Assembly (NCBI GenBank): GCA_034766995.1
Contig: CM068322.1
Location: forward strand, 824,589-888,588
Direction of reading: 5' to 3'
DNA length: 64,000 nt
From: Acanthacorydalis orientalis
Lineage: Eukaryota; Arthropoda; Insecta; Megaloptera; Corydalidae
The notes under the pieces were generated by a model that worked only from the letters and a program-made list of their open reading frames with translations, did no database searches and was not told the origin of the DNA. Positions 47,912-61,599 of this stretch are shown here, in pieces (the stretch's first letter is position 1; every line of letters begins with the position of its first letter). The position numbers and the translations under genes were made by a program.

Positions 47912-49883
47912 TATGGGCAGTACCCACTGCGCAAGCATATGTTGTGTAGGAGGTACAGAGAGTACGAACATTTTAATCTCACTCCCCTTCCGGCATCTTA
48001 CTGGAGGAAGGGTTTCGCTCTTCGTCACGCCTGAGTACTTATGCTATTGTGGATAAAGAAGTTTCGCTTCAAAAAAGAGCACAATCTAAGTATAGATTTA
48101 TATAGATATGAAAATGGATACGCTAATATTTCAAGATGGTAAATATTAAAAACGTATGGAGATTTATATTAATTTGACAAAAATTAAAAATTTCCGATTT
48201 TTAGAATTCAATAATAACAGAAAATGAATTCTGGTTTTTATGATCAAAGAATTGACTGAATGCAGTGGAAAATGTCCTCTCTTCGTTTAAAAACGAGCGT
48301 CGCGATTGGAGTATAAATGAAGCATGCTGGTTTCCTTTGATTATCACAATATTGTTTATTATGAATGTGTCCTACCAGATCAGACCACTTATAATAAGAT
48401 TCAAGAAACATCAAGATTCAGAAAATATTTTCTGTGAAAATTCGAAAGCCAAGGTTCACTTTGTGACCGGAAAAATATTTTTTGTACCATAACAATGCAT
48501 TAAGTAATTTTCCCGTCCCAGTGAGATTATTTAATGAAGATCGATCACAATTTCGGATTATGAGTTATTCGTCGTGTTCTGGCGTTGTGCGATTTTTTTC
48601 TGTTCCCATGTATTTAAAGTTCATCTCAAAAGAAAGTGATTTATAGACTTAGCAAATATTCAGAGTAGTGGTTCATTACGGGAGCAGTATCACTACCCAG
48701 AGGGAAATTTAGAAATCTTAGAGAACTTTATTTTTCTTTAAGGAGGCGTCACTTTCAACTGATGGGAGTAAGTTTTAACAAATTTAGAATTAAATATAAT
48801 TAAATTACTTGTCTCTTAAGAAGAGCAAAAATATAATTAAATTTATTTGTTTACGAAATGAATATCTAATAAAAATATTAAAAGAATGTATAAAATACTT
48901 TATTTGTAACAGTCATTGCAATATTAGTAATTTGTATTTGTAGGAGTTATAATTATAAATATATACAAAAAAGATTAATTTATATTTATCTTCATTATTA
49001 GAACAAGAGAACTCTTTCTTTATACATAAAACCTGGTTTAAAACTAGACATTAAATGTTATTTCATATATAATATAATATAATAAAAAGTAAAAAAAGGC
49101 AATATAAAATATTTCTTATCAAAACTGATGTTTGGATTACTAAGGATGCGACTTATTAATTTGGAAGAACATAATAATATAAAGGCAGTATCTTTCGATA
49201 ATTTTCTTTATCCTCTCAGAAACTATAAATCTCAAATGAAGCGCTGTATTAACAACGTTGAAATGAAATAAGAAACAAATTGCAACTGATATTGTTTTAA
49301 ATAAATGATAAAAGATTAAACATTGATTCACATTTTTAAGAAACATCTTGTAATCGTATATAAGAATTCAAGAACTAAGAGACAATAAATGTTTATTTTT
49401 ATTTAATAACAGTTTATTGTTTTATTTTTAAAAATGTCAATATTTACACATGGAAAAAATATACGGGGAAAACATAAAAACTGAAAAGTTAGTCCTTTGA
49501 GGGCGAGACTTATTATTGTTACTTAAACATTTAAATGAAATTTTACGCTAAAAATAATAAGATTACTTAAAAATTCACAATAAGAAAATATACGATTATT
49601 ACACTCAGTTCTTTAACAGCACTTTATTAACTCGTAATTGTAACGATTTCTGTATAAAAAGATTTTTTAATCGTTCCATAAAACGTAATTGTAATGAGAT
49701 TCTACTGCGTTTGAGTTTAAATAATAACTACGAGTATAATGAAATTCCTGCACTTTCATTAATAAAAGATTAGCTTCTTTTCTTGTTTAATTTCTACATA
49801 ATTAAGGTCTTTTAATAATGAGATTAAGATAGGCTGCTAATAATTCGTGATATGATAAAAAATAGTATTAAAAAATTACATAA
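47912..49883. other. AT-rich region, no gene recognised
   Basis: A less AT-rich patch lies at 47912-48040 next to the mariner, and 48280-48750 has scattered moderate-GC sequence with a 75-codon frame (48265-48492) ending in FVTGKIFFVP. Neither matches a family I know. Confidence 0.45.
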
Positions 49884-51272
<1,389 letters not shown>

Positions 51273-51294
51273 TATATATTCATCGACAACTTAT

Positions 51295-51345
51295 GTCAAT
51301 CCACTGCGAAGGCCTCTTCCATGATTTTTCATTTTGTACGATTAA
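51295..51345 (-). pseudogene. Short 3' fragment of an RTE-like retrotransposon
   Basis: The reverse complement matches 13460-13510, including gaaaaatcatggaagaggcc with one change, so it is a second, inverted piece of the same family's ORF2 end. Confidence 0.65.
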
Positions 51346-51403
51346 ATACCTCTCCTCTCTCTCTATATATACATATACATACACATATTTATATATACAT
51401 ATA

Positions 51404-52756
51404 CATGTGTTACTTTAAAAAAATTAATTTAAACGTGATTTATCAAAGAAATTGTGTGGATAATGAGACTATTTATGTAAAAGCAACTAAGTCGAGAGAA
51501 AAATTAAGAAGTCTGAAAATTGATCTTGAATTTTTGGAAAAATCAAGAACAATCAACTTTTAAAATTATTGTTAAAAATAGATCTTGGGGGTTATTGAAA
51601 ACAGAATGAAATTGTGACAAAAGTGCAAGTTTAAAGTTTTTTAATGCGGAGTATTCCCTCCTCTACTTTTAATTACAGCTTGATAATGATTTTCAATTTT
51701 TTTTATTTTTTTACGGATTGGCGTTACGTCAACATCAAGTGGCAAGAACGCTTTCTGTGATCCGTTTCACGCTTCAAAGAATTTACCACCGTTATCGTTG
51801 AGACTGGTGGCTTTACAAGACGGCGACGTTCTGGTCGGTGAAGGACTACTTCCCAAAGAGATGGTCATCATATCGTGCCAATGTCCCTCCGTAATTGTTA
51901 CGAAAACGTGGTTGAAGTCAAAAATCTTCTGCGATAGATTTGGGACGTGAACGTGAGTTAAGTGGACGATACAACGAAGGCTCAAAGAAACTTCGTTGAC
52001 ATCTCACCAGAATTCACAAAGTTGCCCGGTTACAGTTTGCCTGGAAACATGACAATGGATGTTGGAGCAGTAGAGCAATGTACTCATTACTAATGAGAAT
52101 AGGATATGGTGACAGTCGTAATTACGTTAATAGAAGACCGATGAGGAGGAGACTCCGTAATGTTTTGGACGAGTTTGAACGAAAACGGGCCTTTGATTGC
52201 TCAGTGGTATATCACGGAGATAAAATAATGCTCGTTAGCACGTTGCCGATTCGGTATTACATTATATTCAGTAGGTCGGTGTGCAAGCTATGGCGTGGCC
52301 CACCTAGAGCCTAGACCTTAAGCTGATCGATCACATATTGGTCGAGATAAAAAGATGTGCTGTCAACATCCCACTCCAAACTATGTTTGAGAGCTAAAAT
52401 CTGCAATTCTTGAAGAATAGTACACCATATCACAAAAAAAAAAAAAATTGTGAAATCATTCAAAAATCTGTCATGCTGTAATCAAAAGTAAATAGAATAT
52501 CTCGCATTAAGAACATTAAACTTTTACTATGATCCAATTTTTATTTTTTTTTACTAACCGCTGTGGTTTGTCTTAGGAATAATATTAAAAGTTATTTTTC
52601 TTGATTTTTTCAAAAAATTAAAAATCATTTTTCAGACTTCCTAATTTTTTTCTCGAGTTAGGTGTTTTTACATAAATAGTCTCATTATCCAAAAAATTTT
52701 TCTAAGAGGTTGTGTCTAATTTTTTTTTAATATGGTCAGGTTTTTTGTACACAGTG
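51404..52756 (+). mobile_element. Tc1-like element with about 0.3-kb terminal inverted repeats
   Basis: The outer edges are TA-flanked: left catgtgttactttaaaaaaa, right (reverse complement) cactgtgtacaaaaaacctg. Further in, the arms align well: ggataatgagactatttatg at 51458 equals the reverse complement of 52675-52694, and the match continues with substitutions to about 51715 on the left and 52430 on the right. A decayed Tc1-like transposase lies between. TIRs this long occur in some Tc1 relatives (for example Tc3). Confidence 0.85.
51725..52420 (+). pseudogene. Tc1-like transposase, decayed
   Basis: Pieces in order: RQHQVARTLSVIRFTLQRIY, HRYRETGGFTRRRRSGRRRT (paired-type HTH and GRRRT linker, 51728-51850), NCYENVVEVKNLL, HLTRIHKVARLQFAWKHDN, then MRIGYGDSRNYVNRRPM (52090) where families read DESR.G..GDSR.YVWRRP, so the first catalytic Asp region is damaged. 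The end has WPT-like WRGPPRA, DLKLIDHILVEIKR (usual PDLNPIEHLWDELKR, 52305-52355) and MFELKSAIL. The Glu-type DD34E active site cannot be reconstructed from what is left. Confidence 0.78.
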
Positions 52757-52757
52757 T

Positions 52758-52758
<1 letters not shown>

Positions 52759-52820
<62 letters not shown>
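52759..52820. repeat. TA microsatellite at the right edge of the Tc1-like element
   Basis: Uninterrupted TA repeat. Confidence 0.95.
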
Positions 52821-52826
<6 letters not shown>

Positions 52827-53280
52827 CTTTTTTCATAATGAACAAAACAAATTAAACATCAACAATAAATATTATGCCTTTTAAAAATATAAAAATATGA
52901 TCAGATTGAACTTATTTTCCAAATAAATAAAGTATCTATTTTTTATCATTTTTTTTTTAAAAAGTAATGTATTAAGGTGTAATACTATATCATCTTTAAT
53001 TACACATATACATTTTGAAAGAAATTACTTCTATGTTTTGTTATAAATATCATTATAAACAGATATTGATTAAACAATATTACAATCTTTGATAAGTATG
53101 GTATTTAAAAAATTTTTTTCTTAAATCCATTTGAAAAATAAACAAATATTTAATTTAACTTAGAGCGACTAATGAAAGACCTGTGGCCTCTACGTTTGGA
53201 TTATACATGAATTTAATTGAATACTCTTTTTGACTTAGATATAAAATAATTGTAATGCGCATTAATAGAATTTTAAAATA
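52821..53280. other. AT-rich spacer
   Basis: No gene recognised. Confidence 0.55.
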
Positions 53281-53486
53281 CAGTGCTTCCTGCGGTACCG
53301 TAAACTGCGGTAGTGCAACGATGTCTTTTTCCCCTCCTGCGCTTTTACTCTAGATAGCTGACTGTAATTAAGGAACCCAAATACCGAACGGCGGAGCGCT
53401 TGAAATGGGCGTTTCCTTTTTAAAAATCGTTCACTCTTGCACCGCAACAGTGCTCTAGAGACGTTGCGGTACGACAGGGAGCACTG
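53281..53486. mobile_element. Short pogo-like MITE (206 bp)
   Basis: The ends are cagtgcttcctgcggtaccg and, reverse complemented, cagtgctccctgtcgtaccg, flanked by TA. It is GC-richer than its surroundings and has gcggta/taccgc motifs near both ends. No coding capacity. The cagtgctccct-type end suits pogo/Tigger derivatives. Confidence 0.85.
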
Positions 53487-54071
53487 TACAATGATGCTAT
53501 ATTATATTTAGTTAAAATATATTATGGTGCTTCGTATCGATTAACATTTATATATATATATTATAGTGCTTATAGTACAATCTCACTATATGTCTATAAT
53601 TATTGTTGATAATATTATTTTTTTACAATTTTTTTAATATCTCCTAAATATATGTTAAAACAAAGTTCACTTAAAATTTGGTCAGAATTAACAATCCTTA
53701 GTTATTCTTTTGAAATATAACAGAATTAACCACAACTCAAATGGACTAATGAAGTGGCTAAATTTTATAGATAAAGTAACTGTTTAGCAATAGTATCTAC
53801 ATCCTAATAAATTTTACTTGATTTTATTATATGGTTTTTTAATGAAAAAAATAACACGAAGTATAAACAAACAATTAGGAAATATAAACAAAAAATAATT
53901 ATTTTCATAATGTAATATTGACGAAAAAGTATGATAAATGTAAATAAGTGCATTCGAGCTTATTGCGGAGGCTACTACTAAAAAAATAATTAAATTCTAT
54001 ACTGAAAAAATATTACACATCGAAAGAATATAATATATTGAGAGGTGAAATTGTGAACAATTCACTTAGAC
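53487..54071. other. AT-rich spacer
   Basis: No gene recognised. Confidence 0.5.
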
Positions 54072-54155
54072 CAGTTATTTTCGTTATGGTCAATTGGTTT
54101 CTTGTCAATTTGTGCGCGATTTATTGCTTGGCGTAGGTTTTCCCAATCAAACTCT
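54072..54155 (-). CDS. Candidate internal exon, possibly of the gene at 31832-42188
   Basis: On the minus strand a pyrimidine-rich acceptor (tatttgtttgttaag) is followed by one base and 27 codons, EFDWENLRQAINRAQIDKKP and IDHNENN, then TG and a possible donor gtctaagt. One leading and two trailing bases is the phase of the 41736-42188 exon, and TG would join its leading T to give Cys. Composition is less AT-driven than around it. Against it: gtctaa is a weak donor, the exon is short, and a stop (TGA) follows soon if the frame is read through. Its removal from the gene by almost 12 kb is plausible for an intron here. Confidence 0.3.
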
Positions 54156-54409
54156 CTTAACAAACAAATAGAGGTCGGTTATATGAGAAATTCTTATCTA
54201 GAAGTTTAACTGAACTTTACGATTTCATGAGTATAAATTATCAGGGTGAGACATCTATTTTACTAGTAATATGATGATAAGAAGTTTATTCTTAGCTGGT
54301 AAAAAGTTGAATATAAAGTGAATAGAAATTAAAAGAAAAATATTTTGATAATGTGTTATTGAAATTTTAATAAAACACCTTATAGTTCAGTAAAAAAGAA
54401 AATGAATAA

Positions 54410-55480
<1,071 letters not shown>

Positions 55481-55482
55481 AT

Positions 55483-55484
55483 TC

Positions 55485-55575
<91 letters not shown>
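55483..55575. repeat. CT, TA and GT microsatellite cluster
   Basis: CT units at 55484-55501, then TA, GT (55520-55534) and TA again. Confidence 0.93.
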
Positions 55576-55577
<2 letters not shown>

Positions 55578-55860
55578 TATGAGTTTGAAAACAAATTACT
55601 TGAAAATACATTTTATAAAATATAACACAACACAATACTCGATATTGAAATTGATATATTTTACAACATACGAAAAGCGTTTTAATGCGCACTTTCCTCT
55701 TAGAATATTATCTTCTGCTGTTCAATAATATACAAATAAAGAATGTACTATTAATACAGACAAAATTGTTTGTCGGTCTAATATACCATTTCTCTCGTAA
55801 TGATTATGTAAAAAGGATATTTATTATACATCTATTTGCATATATATACTCGTACATGTA

Positions 55861-57204
55861 CAGCATGCGGTAAAATACCTCCCGAATTTCGTTTAGGCAT
55901 TGGTTCGGCGCTAGTGAAGTAGGACGGGGTGTACCGAGGTTTTCCGATAGCTGAAACCTTACCGTTTTCATTTACTGCCATGTTTTGGACAGGTGTGCAT
56001 CGTGTGTTCATTATCGAATCATTTATCCAAAACAACGAATCTGTGATCATCACGCAGAGAGCTTTCCGAATCCACACTGTACTTGGTCAAAAAGCTGCTG
56101 TTCCGGATAGAAAAACCATATTTCTATGGGTTGAAAATTTCAGGGCCACACGTTTGGCATTATAAGAAAACTGCCTGAAAAACCACGAAGCTTTCGGACA
56201 CCAGAAAATGTCAACGTTGTGAGGCAGTCTATTGTGCAATCGACCAAACGTTCAGCCAATAAACCTGCTTATGTTTTGTGCTTGTCTGATCGAATTGTAA
56301 GGAGAATTTTACACACCGATCATAAATTCCAACCCTACAAAATGATGGTTGCTCAGAAACTTAAGGAACGTGGATGGAAGAACCGAATGGCATGTTGTGT
56401 GGAAATCCTTCAAAATGTTCCTGCAAACGCTGTTCTGCTCACAAGTGACGAAGCACACTTTCATTTGGAGCTACGTAGCAAGCAGACTTCACATTCATCT
56501 GGCTACATTAACAAGCATACTTTTCGCTAATGGGAGGAAAACAATACTCGTCAGCTTCTTGAAAGATCTCTACACGGTCAACGTGTCATTGTTTGTTGTG
56601 TTGTCGAATATTTTGCAGTTTATAGCCCGTACCTTTTTCGTGGGGGAAGACCAAACGGTTACAGTAATTTCCCATTGGTATGTGGTGTTCGTAGCATTTA
56701 CTACGAAACTTTTTGGAACCGAAATTCACCGAACTTGGAAATCCGGATGCATGGTTTTAACAAGATGAGGCCATCGCTCACACAGCGAGCAGATCAATGG
56801 AAGTTTTCAGAGAACTGTTTCCAACGCACTTGATTTCATTATGTTGTGACGTTGAGTGACCTGCACGTTCACCCGATCTCGTCTCTTGTGAATATTTTTT
56901 GGGGTTACCTGAAAGCTGACATCTACAAACATCAACCAACAACTATTAATAAACCGTAGGGTGCTATATGACAAGAAATTGCATCGATAATGCCAGAAAT
57001 GACCCGATGAGTGATACAAAACTTCTGAAATCGATTACAAATAAGTATCGCGAATGAAGGCCTCCATCTGGATAATATCATATTTAAAACTAATGGAAAA
57101 TAAACTGCACTCCATGCACTTTCAGATTATGTAATAAAATTTTAAATAGCATTTTCCATGCCTTTTCTATCAACCTTTAAAGCTGTGTATTTTTTTCCGC
57201 ATCC

Positions 57205-57206
<2 letters not shown>
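55861..57206 (+). mobile_element. Full-length DD41D-type Tc1/mariner element, decayed
   Basis: About 1,346 bp. Ends are cagcatgcggtaaaatac and, reverse complemented, caggatgcggaaaaaaat, the left preceded by TA and the right followed by CATA (probably a mutated TA) inside a TA microsatellite. The transposase reads along most of the plus strand. Confidence 0.75.
55980..57100 (+). pseudogene. DD41D-type transposase with stops and third catalytic residue Glu
   Basis: Starts MFWTGVHRVFIIESFIQNNE and SVIITQRAFRIHTVLGQKAA (HTH), then DRKTIFLWVENFRATR, ENVNVVRQSIVQSTKRSANK, LSDRIVRRILHTDHKFQPYK, LLTSDEAHFHLE with the first Asp (about 56450), then after frameshifts QDEAIAHTASRSMEV with the second (about 56775) and PARSPDLVSCEYF, where position 42 after the second Asp is Glu instead of Asp. 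Forty-one residues separate them, so the family is DD41D (rosa-like by recollection). The tail has QNFRNRLQ and ANEGLHLDNIIFKT in a third frame. Stops include 56163-56165 and 56766-56768. Confidence 0.8.

Positions 57207-57288
<82 letters not shown>
57207..57288. repeat. TA microsatellite
   Basis: TA repeat with one TATG unit. Confidence 0.95.
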
Positions 57289-57293
<5 letters not shown>

Positions 57294-57803
57294 TATAAAA
57301 CGAATAAATAGTAAAATATTATATTAAATTAAATGTATGTTTAAAGAAATTAAAAAAGCAATGTTGTGTGAAAACATATAATGTACCTATAGAACGATTA
57401 GAATGAGAAGTTGTAAGTTAAAAGGTTTTGAATTCTAATTTAGAAATAGAAAATTTCATATTCTGTGTATCTGTGGTTTATACAATTTATTTCTAATATA
57501 ATTTAAAACTAGTTACGCTGTTGATGATTTATAACTTAAGATAAAATGTTTGGCTGATACTGGAATGGAAACTATTCATTGAATGTGACAGTATAATTTT
57601 CTTGTCTTACAAAGTAGAGTTGTCAGTAAGAGAATGCGTCTACGGTATTTTTATTTAATTTTTAAAAAATGAAATAAATCAATTATAAGTTTAAAACAAA
57701 CAGCATGTGATTTTTATTTTATTTTACGTGATAAATATTCAAGAAAAAAGATAAAAAAATGAAACCTATTGGTGAACACGTGAACTACGATTTATAAAAT
57801 TAT
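57289..57803. other. AT-rich spacer
   Basis: Nothing recognised. Confidence 0.55.
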
Positions 57804-58313
57804 TTAAAAGAATTTCTTTTCAATATTCTTTAAAAAATTTTTTAAAATCATAATTAATAATTTTAAGTATACCATTATCTGAAACACTTCAGTGAACATT
57901 AAATATCGTATCATTTTATAAACATTTTTTTCTATTGAAACGGAGTTTTGTTCTTTTAACGGAGTATATGTTATTAAACAAGACACCTTTAACCTTTTTT
58001 TATAAACTTCAATGTTCGTAACTGATAACCTGCCACATGCATTTTGTTGAAATGTGTATATAGGAACCCTACTGCTATTTTCGCGACGCTGCACCGAAAT
58101 CGAATTCAATTCTATTCCAAGTGATTCTACTATACATAACGATTCATATATTTGTGATTGAGGAAACATATTTTCAACAAAACCAATAACGCGTGTTACA
58201 TTTTCTACCGAAAAGTTATTCCGTGTGATGACAGAAACGGTGCGGAGTAAACATGCCGGAAGTGCATGATCTCTAGAGCGCCATCTTTTCCAATTTGTCG
58301 TTTCCTGATTCAC
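57804..58313 (-). CDS. Hypothetical protein, 169 codons
   Basis: The longest unexplained open frame outside transposons, starting MNQETTNWKRWRSRDHALPA. The first 100 residues are mixed in composition (NNFSVENVTRVIGFVENMFP), the last 70 become Lys/Ile/Leu-rich as AT-rich DNA would give. No motif, signal peptide or convincing membrane segment is visible. The bases around 58200-58320 are less AT-rich and contain agatggcgctctag on this strand, so it may overlap a promoter or untranslated exon instead. Chance cannot be excluded. Confidence 0.2.
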   Translation of the reverse strand: MNQETTNWKRWRSRDHALPACLLRTVSVITRNNFSVENVTRVIGFVENMFPQSQIYESLCIVESLGIELNSISVQRRENSSRVPIYTFQQNACGRLSVTNIEVYKKRLKVSCLITYTPLKEQNSVSIEKNVYKMIRYLMFTEVFQIMVYLKLLIMILKNFLKNIEKKFF

Positions 58314-58797
58314 TCACTGGGTCGAGCACGAAAGCATATGGTAAAATGGAAAAGAAATTTAATCGATTATCTATCTGCGTCGCTGAACTTTTTTATACCT
58401 GATTTATGCTTATTGAAATGGGACGCGTTTCGTATGAGAATAGTAGCCTGTCGATATGGATGAGGATTCTAAAATGTTTTCATGCAGTCATCGTAGAAAT
58501 GTGTGAGTACTTGTCCTGTGATTGTGCATCGCCACTTGAAATGATGGAAGAAACGTGCTGGCACTTTCAGATATTCGTGTGCATTGAGAAAGTATTTCAA
58601 AGATCGATGTTAATAAATATTCATATATACACACATACACACAAATATGTACATATATATATATATATATATAATATAAAATAATATATATTATATATCG
58701 AATTTATTTTTTTATACAATATAGGGCGGGAATGTTTTTATGTTTTTAAAAAAGTTTTTTGAAAATAAAGGAAGAAAAAATACATACATGTACATAC

Positions 58798-58807
<10 letters not shown>
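58314..58807. other. Spacer with short TA/CA microsatellites
   Basis: 58314-58600 is moderately AT-rich with a 92-codon frame (58406-58684) that runs into a microsatellite; no product recognised. TA runs at 58651-58670 and ATAC units at 58781-58807. Confidence 0.4.
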
Positions 58808-58832
<25 letters not shown>

Positions 58833-58833
58833 A
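58808..58833. repeat. TA microsatellite
   Basis: Short TA repeat after TACA units. Confidence 0.9.
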
Positions 58834-59022
58834 ATATACCAATTATATTATATTGATAGGTTGTCTATATTAACCTCTCTGTGTTATTATGGTTGTCTAT
58901 AAGTCCCTTAATTGCATTTAATATAATTACATATTTTATAAAATGTTACAAAAAGGACCCATAGTTACTCTAAATCCATAAAAATCATTTTTACGGATAA
59001 AAAAATACAGACTACAATACCT

Positions 59023-59061
59023 TAGGTTTCCGTGAGTCGACAAACTTTGAAGACCACTGGT
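59023..59061 (-). mobile_element. hAT-like terminus
   Basis: Reverse complemented this reads cagtggtcttcaaagtttgt followed by cgactcacgg, the form of many hAT ends (cagtggttctcaaa...). The other end of the element was not found; the sequence to its left is AT-rich and featureless. Confidence 0.45.
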
Positions 59062-59069
59062 TTACACCA

Positions 59070-59270
59070 TGAGTGTCGAAACTTTTAGGTTCTCTGAGTC
59101 ACATCGACCCCTCAAGTATTTGTCACGGGTCGCACGTAAAATGTAACCGTTAGATTTTCCATGCGGCTATTAATTAATATAATGTACTGGTATTATTTAT
59201 CTAAAATGATACCATTACACTAGCGGGCCGAATCAACAGAGGATGCGAGTCGCATGCCGCCCGTGGGATG
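59070..59270. mobile_element. Candidate short hAT-like MITE next to the terminus
   Basis: Starts near gagtgtcgaaacttttaggt and ends near gtcgcatgccgcccgtggga. GC-rich ends around an AT-rich middle, and the 8-mer tggtttac on both sides (59059-59066 and 59270-59277), suggest an insertion with an 8-bp duplication. The terminal repeats themselves match poorly. Confidence 0.4.
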
Positions 59271-59278
59271 GTTTACGT

Positions 59279-59711
59279 AATCTATCACAATATATAGTTT
59301 TTGAAATGTGGCTAAATGAACTTTTACAAATAATTTTTTTACTGATTACATAAACTACAGATTTTTTTCTGATAAAAAATATTTAACAACTTAATTATTG
59401 ATCATTTTTGATTGTTGCTTATGCGAATTTAATACTGATTCCATAATATTGAGAGTATAAAGAAAAATCAGATTTTTCTTATGATGGAATTGTCATCGAA
59501 ATGAATATATAATATAAACAACACTATTCGATAATAACTTTTAAAATATTGTCTTTCCAACAATATTATGTAGATCAATTTATAATTAATGGAATTCAAG
59601 AAATATTTGATACATGCTATAAATTTATTATTTATTCATCTTATCGTTCCTTACAATAAAAAATTAATCTTGAAATAGTTTCATATTTTTAGATATACAA
59701 TTTAATTTACA
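59279..59711. other. AT-rich spacer
   Basis: No gene recognised. Confidence 0.55.
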
Positions 59712-59958
59712 TAGAACCGAGTACACAATATCATTTTTAAAGTTATTTTCAATCTAAAAACAATAAATTTCTTATCATTTGTTTATAAATTCGACTTGTT
59801 TTCATATCGAGTCTCTACAATGAGAACGCCTCCGTATGTAAATAAATTTTCATATAACTGCGACGTCGACAAGATTTCAAATACTGCGTTGGTAATAAAA
59901 TGGTTCAATAACGGATATGGCAGCCTAATACATTTTCTTAGACCTTTTTCAGCTGTGT
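59712..59958 (+). CDS. Candidate exon or partial coding stretch
   Basis: An open plus-strand frame without a stop for about 82 codons. Its second half reads STMRTPPYVNKFSYNCDVDK then ISNTALVIKWFNNGYGSLIH and FLRPFSAV, ending TGA. WFNNGYGSLIHFL recalls the WYNN..YHSL segment before the transmembrane block of ABCA-type transporters, a weak match from memory. The first half is AT-driven, so a real exon would probably start near the acceptor-like cttgttttcatatcgag (about 59797-59813). No sound donor follows. Uncertain. Confidence 0.2.
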
Positions 59959-60301
59959 GAATGTAAATCTTTCACTGAACCCAAATATCTTACAATATTT
60001 ATACATACACGTGTAAAAATAAAATGTACTATAATAAAACAAGTGATCGATCAGAATTGAACAGTCATGTTTTAAATTGAATTCGACCATATTGACTTTT
60101 AAAATTTATAGCACATACTTGTAAAATTTAAAAGTATTTTTTAAATAACATATTATAATAGATTTTTTTATGGCAAATTTAATTAATTAACTGATATAAA
60201 TCTCTTGCATTAATTTTTATTTTTTTCGAAATTTACAGAAAAATTCAATGAAACACAAAACACAGAGAATATCAAAAATGTAAAAATTAAATTTGTGTAC
60301 T

Positions 60302-60303
<2 letters not shown>

Positions 60304-60372
<69 letters not shown>
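60304..60372. repeat. TA microsatellite
   Basis: Uninterrupted TA repeat. Confidence 0.95.
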
Positions 60373-60377
<5 letters not shown>

Positions 60378-60571
60378 GCGTATAGCAACGATATACACAC
60401 ACACTCTGATATAGTTTTTACAGTTGTGTTGAATACTTACTTGCTTTTATTTTTCTGTGTAATCAAAATTTTATGTGTATTAATTACGTGTACTTCCCTG
60501 TGTTTACTTTTATCATAAATAAATATTATACTACATTATAAACCAAAACCATTTATTTATGTTAAACTACC

Positions 60572-60582
<11 letters not shown>

Positions 60583-60630
<48 letters not shown>
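60583..60630. repeat. TA microsatellite
   Basis: Uninterrupted TA repeat. Confidence 0.95.
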
Positions 60631-60633
<3 letters not shown>

Positions 60634-60966
60634 GATAAGTATTAATTTTAAAGAAATAGAACATAATTATGTACTTGTAGCGATATAGGAACAACTATAA
60701 ATAAAGTAAGAATATTTATTTTTGATTAAAAATTAATTTATATTTCTTTTACATAACTTGCAATGTAAATATGTTACGCGGTTTATATGATATGTGTGAT
60801 TTGATAAATTTTGTATAAAAGATAAGGAAATTAGGAACTATCTGTCTTCGAGTTTCTACATTAACTCTAAAAACTACTCGTTAATAGCCTATGAATATAC
60901 AATTTATCAATTTTATTTATTTAAATTTAAAGAGAAGTATTTTTCCAAAACAATATGTTCATTATT

Positions 60967-61128
60967 TTAATAATTCTTTAATTTCCATTGTTCGGAATTG
61001 CTTTTCATAATTTGTTCAATCTTACTGAACCATTCTGTATAAATAGGAGTATTATAACAGCATGAATGGACGCATACGTCAATGATTACTGAGTCATAGG
61101 TTAAATCAGAACATATGAGATATGTCAC
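60967..61128 (-). CDS. Candidate last exon of a trypsin-like serine protease (S1) gene
   Basis: Minus strand: a strong acceptor (cgttttttttcattcaaag, ending 61129) is followed by 53 codons and TAA at 60967-60969: VTYLICSDLTYDSVIIDVCV, HSCCYNTPIYTEWFSKIEQI, MKSNSEQWKLKNY. The order resembles the C-terminus of insect S1 proteases or their inactive homologues: a hydrophobic VIIDV strand, a Cys-rich loop, then TPIYTEWFSKIEQIM for the usual TPGVYTNVS.Y.DWI helix. The frame is short, so this rests on pattern likeness. The upstream exons with the catalytic triad are not recognised in the window. It could also be a pseudogene scrap. Confidence 0.35.
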   Translation of the reverse strand: MTYLICSDLTYDSVIIDVCVHSCCYNTPIYTEWFSKIEQIMKSNSEQWKLKNY

Positions 61129-61599
61129 CTTTGAATGAAAAAAAAACGATTGTCTCGAACATTAAACGAGAGTGATTGATGATAACTGCTGTTAAGGGAA
61201 AAGGGTGGAGTTTTTAGTTAATTTATCTTTTACAGTATGCATCTAAAAGTATTCATCAAATGATTTTTTGTATTATATTCTACAATCAATAAACATCTAC
61301 CATAGTAGATTAAAGTCCTGTGTTAAAATATGAAATATTCATGATAATTAACTATGAATTATAATAATTTATTCTAGACGCTCGTTAAATTATCGCCATT
61401 TAAAATACGTTTATTTTAAAAATCTTTTATTTTGTGTTAATTTTTAATTCAATAAAAAAATCATACTTTCATTATGAATTATTATTACGTTCATTTTTTT
61501 GTAAGATTTGTTAATAAATTAAAATATTATAAGTCAGATTCGTTTCATTATCTTTATTGATACTTGTAGTAGTCCTGTAGAAGTGTAGTACTTAGTCTA
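61129..61599. other. AT-rich spacer
   Basis: No gene recognised; would be intron if the exon at 60967-61128 is real. Confidence 0.45.
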
